A stretch of DNA of 64,000 nucleotides from contig NC_035795.1 of NCBI RefSeq assembly GCF_001653235.2, positions 620,001 through 684,000 of the forward strand. The letters are read 5' to 3'. Source of the stretch: Pochonia chlamydosporia 170 (lineage: Eukaryota; Ascomycota; Sordariomycetes; Hypocreales; Clavicipitaceae). Below the pieces are notes generated by a model. The model was not told the DNA's origin. It searched no databases and saw nothing but the letters and a program-made list of their open reading frames with translations. Positions within the stretch are counted from its first letter, which is position 1; each line of letters starts with the position of its first letter. Shown in pieces: positions 47,184 to 58,700 of this stretch. A program made the position numbers and the translations under genes.

Positions 47184-47946
47184 ATGTCTGCCCAGGAAAA
47201 GGCCCAGAATTACCTCAGCAGCTTGGACAAGGAGGTTCGTTCTCGTGCGCTGAGCACACGGCGCCTAGCCGAAATTGCGATGAATCCCCTGCATTTGCTC
47301 GAAATGTGCTGACGCGAAGCTTGTACTGTAGCTTTCCAAGTACCCTGCGCTTAACAACCTCGAAAGGCAGGCTGGTGTACCCAAGGCTTATGCCGTCATT
47401 GGAGTCGGCGCCCTCTACTTCTTCCTCATCATCTTCAACCTCGGTGGTCAGCTCCTCACAAACTTTGCTGGCTTCGTCATCCCCGGGTACTATTCTCTTC
47501 AAGCTCTTTTCACCTCTACCAAGGATGATGACACTCAGTGGTTGACTGTGCGTGCAATTTCTCTCCCTTGTTTCCTCGTTTGCGCCCCGGGAGCTCAAAG
47601 CTAACTGTCATGTCATTTCTTGTGCCTATAGTACTGGGTTGTTTTCTCCTTCTTCACCGTCATTGAGAGCTTCTTCAACATTGTCTACTGGTTCCCCTTC
47701 TACTTTGTCTTCAAGTTTGTTTTCCTTCTGTGGCTGTCTCTGCCCATGTTCCGGTAAGTCACGACCCTTGAAATCATTCACAAAAGAGAAGGAGAGCGTC
47801 AAAACGCTAACTACTTTGTGTGCAGTGGTGCCGAGATCATTTTCCGATCTTTCCTGGTCCCCACTCTCAGCCGATACTTCCAGCAGCCTGCCTCGACCTC
47901 TGCTGGTCTGCGCTCCAAGACTGGCGGCCTTGACAAGTCCGACTAA
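47184..47946 (+). CDS. YOP1: ER-shaping protein Yop1 (TB2/DP1/REEP family)
   Basis: Reticulon-like hairpin protein that bends ER membrane into tubules, 169 residues. Exons are 47184-47234, 47332-47547, 47632-47753 and 47826-47946. Translation starts MSAQEKAQNYLSSLDKE and continues LSKYPALNNLERQAGVPKAY. Two hydrophobic hairpins follow (AVIGVGALYFFLIIFNLGGQ; VVFSFFTVIESFFNIVYWFP and FYFVFKFVFLLWLSLPMFRG), then an amphipathic helix and a soluble tail ending KSD. The WLTYWVVF and LPMFRGAEIIF motifs are family hallmarks. The first intron has the weaker donor GTTCGT, as the frame demands. Confidence 0.95.
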
Positions 47947-49781
47947 AGTCCCGGACCATTTAATGCCCGTCGACTCTATCAGTGCTGATGCATCCCACCT
48001 ATTCGAGTAGATGAGAGCCACGCAGCTGCATCGGCGAAATGCTCTGAATGGCATCAACACGCGATAAGCGACATTGATGATAAACGCGGAGCACGAACAC
48101 GGGACAAAAAAAAGAAGTTGGGCAAGGGCTACGGTTACAGCTTTGGCCTTTGAGCTCGGCCACGCTGTCCTACCACTGCGGCCTTGGATGGCTAATGGCT
48201 GTGGGGAGCGGGGGCTGACCATCGGGACACGGACACGGACACCAAACGGGACAAGGGGGCGGAACGGAGCAGGGATAGGCAGAGGCGATGACAGATTTCA
48301 TTAGAGCTTCTATGATTGGGGACTTGAATGTACGGCGCAATGTATCGCGTATCTCTATCATTGCTGTATGGGATTAGGATTATTACTTTTTTGCGGTGAA
48401 TCAATCTGCCTTTGGTGTTTGTATCCATTTGCCACCATGGTGCACATGGAGTTACCTCGGGAAGAGTCAAACCCCTTAGGGAGTTCATGCAACTTGATGC
48501 AAGGAGCTTGTGACAAGGTTGCATCGACCAATGTGTTAGGCGACCGGAGGGAGGCAGTTGTTACAATGTGAACATGAATCCACCTCTGATTTTGAGTTTT
48601 TTGCGTGTGCGACTACTATGTCGTAAGAGGCATTCATTTAGTCAGAACATGCGTGCTCTCTTCTGTCCGACTTTGGTGGAATAATAAATGGCACGTAGAC
48701 TGACATCATGACGATCTGGCCATGATGGGCGTGAAACATGTGACGTCGCACATGCCCTACAATTGTGTATGTGCTGTGCTGTGCTGTGCTACCCCTGATC
48801 GATCGTGATGCTGACAGTCTTGGCTGTGATGGCCAGGAGTTGCGCAGCACCTGAGATAATTTGGCGACTTCAATGTTCCAGTTGCCAGTTGGGGGCAGTG
48901 ACTGTGCGGATGCAGATTGATAACACTCATACCTATAGGGTTAGGCTTGGAGTCTTTGATGATTGATGCCGATGGTTGATGACGATGGGATATTTCAAAT
49001 TTGATACTTTGCGACAGAGCTGAGGCAACGCGTCCAAGAGAAGCTGCATGAGGCCCTGGTCTGGTCAACTGGTGCGGTTGATTGCCTCAGCCTGGTTTGG
49101 TTGACATGGAAGCGCTTGAGCCTGACTCCCAGCGCCACAGGGGACTCATGTCGATATTTTAAGCGGCTGTTTGCCTGAAGCCCGCTGGGAGCTAGTGCGA
49201 CGCGCCATCACCTGGCACTTTGACCACTGAGCGGATTGATACCGATTGACATCAATTGATCAAATGGACCCAGTCAATCCTGTTTGGCCTGGCCAACCCG
49301 GGCGGCTTATCAACATTGACCACAGCCGCCAGATGTGAGTGTGCCACAGGCGCATCCACACCACACCTCCGGATGCATCCAAATGGCTGAACTCTGCCAA
49401 ACTGGTAGAAAGTCAGCGAGGCTTCAGCTTCGACAGTACTTCAAGGGTCAAGTGGCATGTGGGCCATTCTGAACCGGCCATTGTGAAACCGCAGCTCAAC
49501 GTCGACCACGACCAACACACTCGTTTATTATCTTCAGCCTCTCCTCTCGTACCGAAGCAGCTCGCTTTTGACTACTGACGCACTCGAACCGGATTTGAAT
49601 TTCGCCATGATCGATCTCGGTTGACTAGGTGTACCATTGATTCTTAGTCCGTCGTCGAACCCCCTTCCTCGTAAAATTCCAGTCATCACGACCAACGATT
49701 TCGATTTCGACGGCATCGCTACTAATCCAAGAAGCAAAGCAACTGCACGGCGGCTCGGCCCCTGGTGGGCTAGCAGCCAAT
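47947..49781. other. Intergenic region YOP1 / MID1
   Basis: 1.8 kb holding the YOP1 3' end and MID1 promoter. It has a short GTGCT pentamer repeat at 48771-48790. I see no gene. Confidence 0.55.
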
Positions 49782-51728
49782 ATGCAACTCAGTCCTTTAC
49801 AATCGCGACTCGTAGCGTCGTTGGCTGCTACTTTGTGTCTCGTGGCACTCTACTTGTTGCTTTCATCTCCAAGGGGGGCACTCGCCGCTGAGCTTTCTCC
49901 TGGCTCGCCGTCATGGATGGACTTGGCCGTCCTCGACAAGGACAATGTCGAACTACAAACCTCGTCGACGTACGATCCCATATTTGGCCTCTTCAGTCGC
50001 AGTATACTCGGGCGAGCACAGGATATGACGCCCCTCGAAAATAACAAGCCACTGGCATTGAACCTCGACCCGGGTTCCGCACCGATATGCTACGTTATCA
50101 AAAAGGGCTCTCTGGCGCCGATTGCTTCAAAGGGAGACCAGAAAAGGCAGGCCGATTCTGAAGGCGGGGGCAGCAGCGGAAACATCGCCATTTTTATATC
50201 TGCGAACACCTGTTTCCAACCCACGACCAAGGCCGACAAAAAGGTCACGACTCCTCCACAAATGACCTTGCTTGTATCTAACCAAACAGACGCGGGATGC
50301 CCGCAAATCACGAGTACCTCTAGTGGCGCCGAAGCCAAAGGATTTACCTCCAGAGCCTTTCATGAGGGTGCTGTGACGTTGAGCATCAACGCCACCAATG
50401 ATGTCTATGTTGCGATATATGCGCCCAAGGTATCTGACGATTTTGAAGGGCGCTATAATTTTGAAATCGCGGTATCCAACAGCTCATACTTTCACCAATA
50501 CCAAGAGACCGGCGGCGCAGAGCTCCTTTGGATGGACAGCGACTCAACCTCAGCTTTGCTTGTTACTCGAAATCTGACTGACGAGTCCACTGAAATTCGA
50601 CACGTCATGGGTGGAATCCCGCCTTATGAGCTGTATGTGAGCGGTGCAGATGCGCAGTATCTGAATGGGATGCGCCGCTCGGCCTGCGGATTGCAAAAGA
50701 ATGCGCTCATTGGGACGAACCAGCAAGGCAATGCGAAAAACAACAGCATGGTCAAGACGGCCATGACCCTCAGAGGACCAGGAGGCTTGCCGAAACAACA
50801 GTTTTATGTTGTGGGCCTCAACGCGACGTCGGCGTATAGTGGCGTGATGATAAAGCCTGCCAATGTGACGGTCAATGCAAAACGGGACGAAGCCGACGGT
50901 AGCGTTCCAACAAGCCCAGGTAGCATTGTCTACCAGGCCACCACGTTTCAGACCAATGCTGGTGAGTTTAACATCTCGACTGAGGCAATGTGAGTACGTT
51001 TGGAATTGTGCACCCTGCTAATTAATCCTAATACAGCGCCGAACTGCAAAGTAGTGACAGATCTGGAGTTCTGTGACGAAATCCAGTATGCTGTGCCTGG
51101 AAACGACGGGAAATATAACAACACTGAGCTGGCAAAGGCCTACGACAACTATGCCAAGGAAATGTATGACAATTTTCTCAAAGCCATGATGCAAGTAGCA
51201 TGCGAGACGGATAGGACGTCAAAATACTCGCTGGCTAGAGATTGCAGTGACTGCAAACGAGCATACAAGCGATGGCTCTGCACCGTCAGCATTCCACGTT
51301 GCGAAGACTTCCAGGGCGAGTCGCAATTCAGTGTGATCCGCAATGTTGGCCAGTCTTTCCCCAACGGCACAATGCTAGCCACCGATGTCCGAGCGAACCT
51401 GGCAACGATTCCATCTCAGAATACATCACGAAATGGATTTATTGACACAACGATTCAGCCCGGACCATACAGGGAAATCATGCCATGCGAGGACATTTGC
51501 TATCAGGTTGTCCAGAGCTGTCCGTCAAAACTTGGCTTCAATTGTCCGCAACCAGGCATGTACGGCTTCAACGTGAGCTATGGAAAACGAGATGGGGACA
51601 GTTCAACCGTGTCGTGTAATTTTCCAGGGGAAGCGCGAACACCTATCAGTGGAGTTGCAGCAATTATACCCAACCTGACGCTTTTGATGGGTGTTTTAGC
51701 CCTGTCAGGTATGTTGATGCACGGGTAA
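49782..51728 (+). CDS. MID1: Stretch-activated calcium channel subunit Mid1
   Basis: Plasma-membrane accessory subunit of the Cch1 calcium channel, important for calcium entry under mating, cell-wall and ER stress. Exons are 49782-50961 and 51037-51728, 623 residues. An N-terminal signal/hydrophobic segment (SLAATLCLVALYLLLSS) is followed by a large extracellular region with many N-x-S/T glycosylation sequons and the motif ICYVIKKGSLAPIA. The C-terminal half is cysteine-rich (NCKVVTDLEFCDEIQYAVPG, CSDCKRAYKRWLCTVSIPRC, CEDICYQVVQSCPSKLGFNC), the conserved feature of the family. The chain ends with a hydrophobic helix (IIPNLTLLMGVLALSGMLM) like a membrane or GPI signal. Confidence 0.94.
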
Positions 51729-52536
51729 TGGACGGAGGTCGCATCACGATGCCTCTCTGCAAAAGGTTATGAAAATCATATGGCGGCGTTGAGCGATTTT
51801 GGATTAGTTTTTCCGGGTCTCGTTTTCTGTTTTGAATGATCATAGACGAAGGGTCGAAGGATATCAGTGGTAATACATTAGTATGGGATGCACAGAACGA
51901 GGTTTGGCGATGCTGTTGGAGGAATATATAACAATGAAGGTTGGTGGGGAGTAGACAAGTGCCTGGACATGAGCAGGCGGCATTCAGGAACTGTAAGTAG
52001 CAGTTACCGTAATATAATTCTACGGACATTTCAAGTATCTATCTGAGACAGGGAAGATCTAGATGATGGCGTGCGTAGGCGGTAGGCATCTCGTAGCTTA
52101 CTGGGCCAAGATGGAGAGTGTATGCTTATGCATTGTGTGACGGTGACCGACGGATAAACTATTCAGTTTTGAGATATCGTCATGTTGCATCTTTAAGTTA
52201 AACAAGTTGAGTACAAGAGCTGCTTCAGCATTCGGCCCAGGAAGAAAATCGCTTCAATTGAGCGAGTGCCGAAGCCGGTCTCCAACAGCAGCCAGATCAG
52301 TCAAGCAACGTCTGGTGTACGTTGACATGTTTCCCCTCACTCGGCTGTCGTCCTTGGTGGGGGTTCACAAACAAACATACATCCCTGGCAGCGAACTTCG
52401 GCAAGCACCGTATTTTCACTTTTGACTCTTTTTCCTAGCCCGCTCCCTCTTCCCTCTTCCCTCTTTCAATCATAATATTTTAGAGTTGCGGCAAAGTCGA
52501 GAGATATACACCAACCTCAGGCTACTGACCTTCAAT
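51729..52536. other. Intergenic region MID1 / reductase
   Basis: MID1 3' flank and reductase promoter; a C/T-rich block with repeated TTCCCTC words at 52440-52470. I see no gene. Confidence 0.55.
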
Positions 52537-53711
52537 ATGACGACCCTGTCACTTCAACCAGTGGACAACAACATCGTTGGACGTCTCGCATTGGTGACTG
52601 GCGCAACGTGAGCCATTCCCCTATCCCGGAGTTCATCTTCGATAGACTAACAGAATAAAACAACAGAGGAGGCATCGGTTCAGCGTGTGCCAGAGCCCTC
52701 GCCGCAGATGGCTGTGACGTTGTCCTTCACTACTCATCCAGCCTTGTAACTTACACCTCACCACACCAAAACCACCACAAACACACCGACATCACTAACA
52801 CATCCTCCCAGGACAAAGCAGAAGATCTAGCCCAGCAGCTCCGAGAGCGTCACCCAGAACAACTCTTCACCATAGCCCGCGCTGATCTAACCTCCCGGGA
52901 AGCGACGCGCCAACTCGTCCCCAACATCCTCTCTGATCCAGCCGTCAGCGCCAAACACAAATCCATCTCCATTCTGGTCGCCAATGCCGGCGTGGGCCGT
53001 CGCATAAGAGACATCAAGGACATTGAGGAAGACGACTGGGACCACATGCTGGAGATTAACTCGCGGAGTCAGTTTGTCGTGACCAAGGCGTGTCTGCCGG
53101 CAATGAGGGAGCAGCGCTGGGGCAGGGTGATATTGGTAGGCAGCATTGCGAGTAAAGGGGGCGGCATCAACGGGTGTCACTATGCGGCGAGTAAGGGCGC
53201 AATGACGTGAGTTCCATCATGCGTGCCTTGGTAGTGGGCATGTGCTGACGGCTCCGCAGGTCGATGGGCTTGAACTTGGCTACGGTTCTCGCCCCAGAAG
53301 GTATCACGGTTAATATCGTATGTTTTGGCTGCTAACTCGTCGTGCTGCTTTGTATCTCAAACTTACTTGCCCTAGGTCCAACCGGCCATGATAGGAGCCA
53401 CGGGCATGATTCCCACACCAAAGGCAACGTATGGATGTTGTGCTTGAGTGTCATGTATATACACTAACAGTGCCTAGAACGTGGGAAAGCAACGTTGACA
53501 AGGAAGAGCTTCGGACCACGGATCCGGGTCTCGCTATTGCTAGTAGCGTACCGGTTCACAGGCTGGGAACACCAGAGGAGGTGGGTAATATTGTGTCCAT
53601 GTAAGTTTTATGAGATTTTTTGTATGGTTGATGTGATTAACATGGGTTAGGTTTGCGAGAACGGGGTATATGACGGGGCAGGAGGTGCTTGTTTCTGGGG
53701 GTTTGCGATAG
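52537..53711 (+). CDS. FabG-type 3-oxoacyl-ACP reductase (SDR family)
   Basis: NAD(P)H-dependent short-chain dehydrogenase of 279 residues. Seven exons: 52537-52607, 52667-52745, 52812-53206, 53260-53317, 53376-53428, 53478-53600 and 53651-53711. The cofactor motif TGATGGIG is created by the first splice. NAG is present (VANAGVG), and the catalytic Ser and Tyr-x3-Lys are in ILVGSIASKGG and YAASK. The C-terminal TGQEVLVSGGL is typical of FabG. Intron 52746-52811 is 66 nt, a multiple of three without an in-frame stop, so a message that keeps it would still be translatable with 22 extra residues. No clear mitochondrial presequence is seen, so I do not assign it to OAR1 with certainty; another SDR role is possible. 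Confidence 0.87.
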
Positions 53712-54399
53712 GTGCTCAAGTAGTTGGACGCGGATCGGTGATTGTGGGAAGTTTGGGATGTGATGATGCAGATGTAATGTTAGCTGGCAGACCTTGGTCG
53801 AATTCTGAACAGGATTTGAGTCTGGAATTAACCAGAATGTGTGCATGTTGGAGTTAGTGCCAGTTGCGAAAGCGACAGAGTCAATTGGTGGCCATTGCCA
53901 TATTTTATATCCTTAGCCGCGGATGCAAGAACGAAGAACCAGACTCGTCTGGAAGCTTTAGCGGGAGTCTGGAGCTCAGTCGGGGTCAGGGTCAGGGTCA
54001 GGTCAGGGTCCGTCTTCAGGTCCCACTTGCTCCAGACAAGTCCAGACGGGCCAAGTCCATGTCTGGCGCAGCAGAGAACAGGAACAGAGGCCACCTTGCC
54101 AAATATTCGAACCCACCGCGCAACAAAAATGGAGCACAACCACCAACACCGGAACCAATCAAATCAACCAACCAGACCTCCTCTCCTCAAGCAGCACAAG
54201 TGCAGGCCACTTCGCGAAAGCTAGCTCACTCGACCACTTGAGCAGTTTGACCTTCAACCTCCCTTCTCTGACCTTCTATACCTTCTATCCATCCCACACA
54301 ATCGAGTCGCCTGAATCCCGATTCTTCATCCCCCCCCGACTCAACTCCCTCGCCTCGCTCTGGTTTCCGCCCTGTTTGCGTCTTGTAAATCTGCCCGTC
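53712..54399. other. Intergenic region reductase / IRC22-like
   Basis: 3' flank of the reductase and promoter of the ER protein gene. It has a GGGTCA repeat at 53983-54010. I see no gene. Confidence 0.55.
53983..54010 (+). repeat. GGGTCA short tandem repeat
   Basis: Four to five copies of GGGTCA, one shortened by a G. It differs from the TTAGGG telomere unit. Confidence 0.8.
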
Positions 54400-55394
54400 A
54401 TGCTGTTCACTTCATTGCTCTCCGTCCTTGCTCTGCAAGTCTTGGGCGCCACCGCGGTATGTCAGTTCAAAAAGTGGCCCGTCACCACCAAACCTCCAAA
54501 ACCATCAATTCCCCTCATCACCACCTCAATTGCTCCAATCCCAAAAACATCAATTGCAAAAAGTCAAGCCCCTATGCCTAACAACATGTTTCACAGGCCG
54601 ACGCCGCGCCGCCCGCCTCTGACAGCAAGCAGCCCCAGCTGGCCGCCGACGTGAAGACCACCTTCCCCGACGCCGACATTCTGGGCGTGCGCCTCATCAA
54701 CGGCCGTCCGACCAAGGCCCTCGTCGAAATCACCAACAAGGAAGACTCACCCATTCAAATCGCCTTCCTTGCCGGCGTCCTGGCTACCACGCAGACCCTC
54801 CCCGAAGGAACGCCCGCGTACCAGGGCATCATTCGCAACCTGACGGCCGTGCAGTACAACCACGCCATCGAGGCCGGCGAGACCAAGAGCTTCCCCTACT
54901 CCTTTGTCGTCGACATGCAGCCCCAGGACGTGAGACTGCAGCTCGCCGCTGTTCTCACCAGCGCCAAGGGCGATCTGTACCAGGTGGAAGCCCACGATGG
55001 TGTCGCTGGCATTGTCGAAGCCCCCACTAGCTTCCTCGATCCTCAAATGTGAGCACGTACTTTACCAAATTGAATAAAATATACGACGTGCTAACAACTC
55101 CCCAGCATCTTCCTCTATCTCGTCCTGTCTGCCGCCTTCGCCGGAACCCTCTACTTCGTCTACAAGACCTGGATCGAAGCCCTCTTCCCGCAAGCCAAGC
55201 GCACCAAGCCCGCCGCTGGTCCCAAAAAGGCCAAGAAGTCCCCCGACGCTGACGCTGCCCTCTCTGGCTCCGAGTCCGTCGGCACCACTACCGGAAGCAA
55301 GACCTACGACGAGAGCTGGATCCCCGAGCACCACATCAACCGTCCTGTTGCGAAGCGCTCCAAGTCCACTCCCAAGAAGAAGGTTGTCGAGTAA
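54400..55394 (+). CDS. IRC22: ER membrane protein, IRC22 / TRAP-alpha-like
   Basis: Type I ER membrane protein of 265 residues resembling the translocon-associated protein alpha subunit. Exons are 54400-54456, 54597-55048 and 55106-55394. A signal peptide ([18 protein letters not shown]) is followed by a lumenal beta-rich domain. Its start resembles [20 protein letters not shown], with a later NLTAVQYN glycosylation sequon. One transmembrane helix ([20 protein letters not shown]) and a short basic cytosolic tail ending KKKVVE complete it. Yeast Irc22 was named from a recombination screen and is poorly understood; the TRAP-like role is inferred from the topology and domain. Confidence 0.9.
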
Positions 55395-55797
55395 AGCTTG
55401 TCTTTGCTCCCTTGTCGACAGAAACGGGGTTTTCGCTATTCTTGGATCCTAGGGATGGACGTGTAATTTACGTAGGGATGTATCAGTGCAGACTGCCCAG
55501 GTGACGTCTGGTGGTAAGACGCCAAATGTAGCATTCAGCTGTAGCCAAGAGATGGGAGATTGTGTACGGGTTAGGATGGACGGAAAAAAGGATAAACAAA
55601 AGCTATTGTACAGTATTTTGTGTACCATGGCATCAGAAATTATAAATATTCCAACAAGTACCGCGTTCGCATTGCCACTCCATCTTGATTAGGATGCATT
55701 TTGTACTCATGACTAGTACGTATATTCATCTAGCTTCATAATCCTGTCATCTAAATCGTATACACCACTAGCAAGTACCCATACCGTCACCATATAT
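55395..55797. other. Convergent 3' intergenic region
   Basis: Lies between the IRC22-like and IRC20-like genes; nothing further seen. Confidence 0.55.
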
Positions 55798-58700
55798 TCA
55801 TCCATCCCGTCTTCTCTCGGCCGCCTCCCCAGCAAGATAGCTCATCACCGCCTTCTCTTGTATTCTCGCATCCCGCTCTCCCTTGTCCTCACCAGTGACA
55901 TGTCCAAACAGGCAATCCCACAAATCACCCTTATCCACCATCTCACCCGCCGATTTATCCTTGCTCATGAGCTTCGACAACGCCGCGTGCTCTAGTTCCA
56001 ATGTATTCGCCGCCTCAATATTCGCATCCAGTACTTCCGGCGTAGCTATCCCCTTGGCCTTGGCGTTCCGACGGCCCATGTGCTCCATTCGTCGTCGTAC
56101 AGATAGATTGTAAATACTCTCTTCTACCGTGCCAGACACCAAGTACAGCCAGACGGTTGTTTCGTGTTGCTGTCCAATACGGTCGACGCGAGCAATCGCC
56201 TGCAGTTCGAGGGCCGTGTTGAGGAGAGGTTCGCAGAGAAACACGTGGCTTGCGTTGACGAGGTTGAGCCCGCTGGAGTGAGCGCGTGCATGGAGGAGAA
56301 ACACCTCAGTTGCTGGATCTTCTTTGAAGCTGGTGATGCCGTTTACGTCGTCGATGGAGGCGTGGCCTATGCGGAAGCGTCTGAATGCGTTGCGGAGAAT
56401 ATGCAAGAAGTCGCGATACCTGGCTTTCAGTTAGCACTCTGGGAGTTTGTTTGATGAGTCTGGAGGGGATAATCGTACTGCGAAAATACAATTGACTTTG
56501 CGCCGGGATCGGATTCTCGGAGCCATAAAAGGTGTCTAACAAGAGTATCGACCTTGGTGGTAAACGATGGGCCGTCCAGCTCCACGTTTTTGATCTCGGC
56601 AAGTTTATCTTCGTTGAATTCGGAGTAGATTGCCGTCTTTTTGGGCGAGCTAGTAGTTCTTCGTTGTAGAGAGCCTCCCTGATCATTGGTCCCTTCACTA
56701 CGAATCTGCAACTGCTGCGGTTTTATGGCAATGTCGTGCAAGTTTGATGGCTTCAAGCCTCTCTTGCAAACGGGGCAGTTATGGTGCGCTTTGAACCACA
56801 GTGTCATGCATTCCTTGCAAAACTGGTGCCCGCAGACCGTCAAGACACCAGTGACAAAAGGCATTTGGCAAATGACACACATTCGAGGCTCGTTCGACTT
56901 GGAACCAGCTTCCTTCAGGTTCACAACTATCCAACGTTAGCGAAAAGAAAGCCTGTTTTTATCTCCAGCATATACTTACGGTATCTGTGCTTTGCCTCGG
57001 CAGAGGATAGTTTGCGCCGCAAGTCTTCTTCCGTCTGCTTCAACTTGTTGATTGCTGTCTCATCTTTAGAGCCTTCCAGGGGAAGAACTGCGTCTGAAAC
57101 AGCCTGTAGCTGACGGTAATATTCTAATCGTGCATTCATTGCCACTTTGAAGCTTTCGATTTCTGATTCCAGCGCCAGGGCCACCTTGTTTTGATCATTG
57201 ATCTGGGCTTGCGTCGTCTTCAGTTGATCCGAAGCAATCTTTGCTTCCACGGCTTCGCGACTTGCAGACACCGTATCGCGAACCAACCGCGATTGTAAGC
57301 CCCGAAACTCACTTATGGCTCCTCTCATGGATAGATGCGCAAGCTTGGGCTTGATTTCAGCTCTCAGCTGAAGCATTTGTACCATCTTTTCTGGTGCTGG
57401 GCCTTCTCCCGCTTTTGCTAGTCTGAGAGAGGTTTCTGTTTCATGTTTGGCCAGTTCGTTCGTTTGCCCAGATATCGCATCTTGACGATCGGCGATAGCA
57501 GCTCGCAGGGTAGTGACATAGACCATGAGCAAATCTTGAAACTTGGCAGAGTCTCCAAGCTCCTCTCCGGTTGTTTCGACGTCATCGTCCTCATCAACCA
57601 GCGGTTTCAGAAGCAACTGAATGACCTCTTCACGCCATGTATCGATCACATCCGCTTGCTCATTCAACTCGCCGTAAAGTACTTCGAGATTATCGACAAT
57701 GCGACCGCTTTCAATGCCCCTTTCTGGGTTTGTGGCCAGTTCGGGTATATCTGCGAACGTTTGATTTCGGGCGTTGCGAGCAATCTTATTCATGAGTCGC
57801 ATTGCTTTGCGGTTACTCTCTCGCAAAATCTCCCTTCTCAAAGCCTTTGCTGCATCGTACCCAGCATCCTCGAGCTTCTTCAGCCGCTGAAACTCCTCAG
57901 AGTCTGGTACCGTCATGTCTGCGTTATCTTTGATTTGAAAGTAGGCATTAGCACAGAAGAAGACAGCCTTATGGTGCAATTCCAAGGCCGAGCGGAGCCT
58001 TCGGCGACACTCTCCGATTTTCCCTTTAACTTCCAGTTCATCTTTGTCGTCATCATCAGTCTCAGACATATCGCGAGCTTGGTCCTCTTCTTCAGCCTTA
58101 TGTACAGCCTCTTCTCCACCATGCTCTCGGATAGCATCCTTGAGTTTGGTTCTGGCATCTGCGACGAGTCGTTCAGTCTCTGTTCTTACATCCTCCCACA
58201 ACACCAATGCTTCCTTTACACGAGGGCTGTTTTCATACAGCTGACCCCGAGTTAAGCGATTTAATAAGTATGCTCTTTCTTCCGCCCTGATTGCATTTTC
58301 ACTTTGCTCCAACATCGCAGTAAGAACTTCGTCCACTGTTCTCATCGGTCGCGACTTATTATACCCCAACAATCGGCGGTTGTACAGACCAACCTCGGGG
58401 TGTAACGTCGTTTGCCGCAATCGATTCAACCAGATTCTCATGACATCCTCGTACTCTTCGGAAGTCCATTCATCTTTCTTCGGCGATCCATCAGTCTCGA
58501 GACCACACTCTTCGGCCATTTCTTTAAACAATGATTGATAATGCTGCTCTTCGACAGCAGTAAATGGCATGCTGATGACGAATCGTTTTTGAGCAGGGAG
58601 CAAAATTTCGTCTCGAACAAGCGTCTTGGTGTGTCGCAATGAGATGGAATTGAATACCTGTTGAAAAAGCGGCTTGTGCTTGGCAATAAGCGCCTGCCAG

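Noticed and set aside
53983..54010. Telomere-like repeat
   Set aside because: The unit is GGGTCA, not TTAGGG, and lies between ordinary genes.
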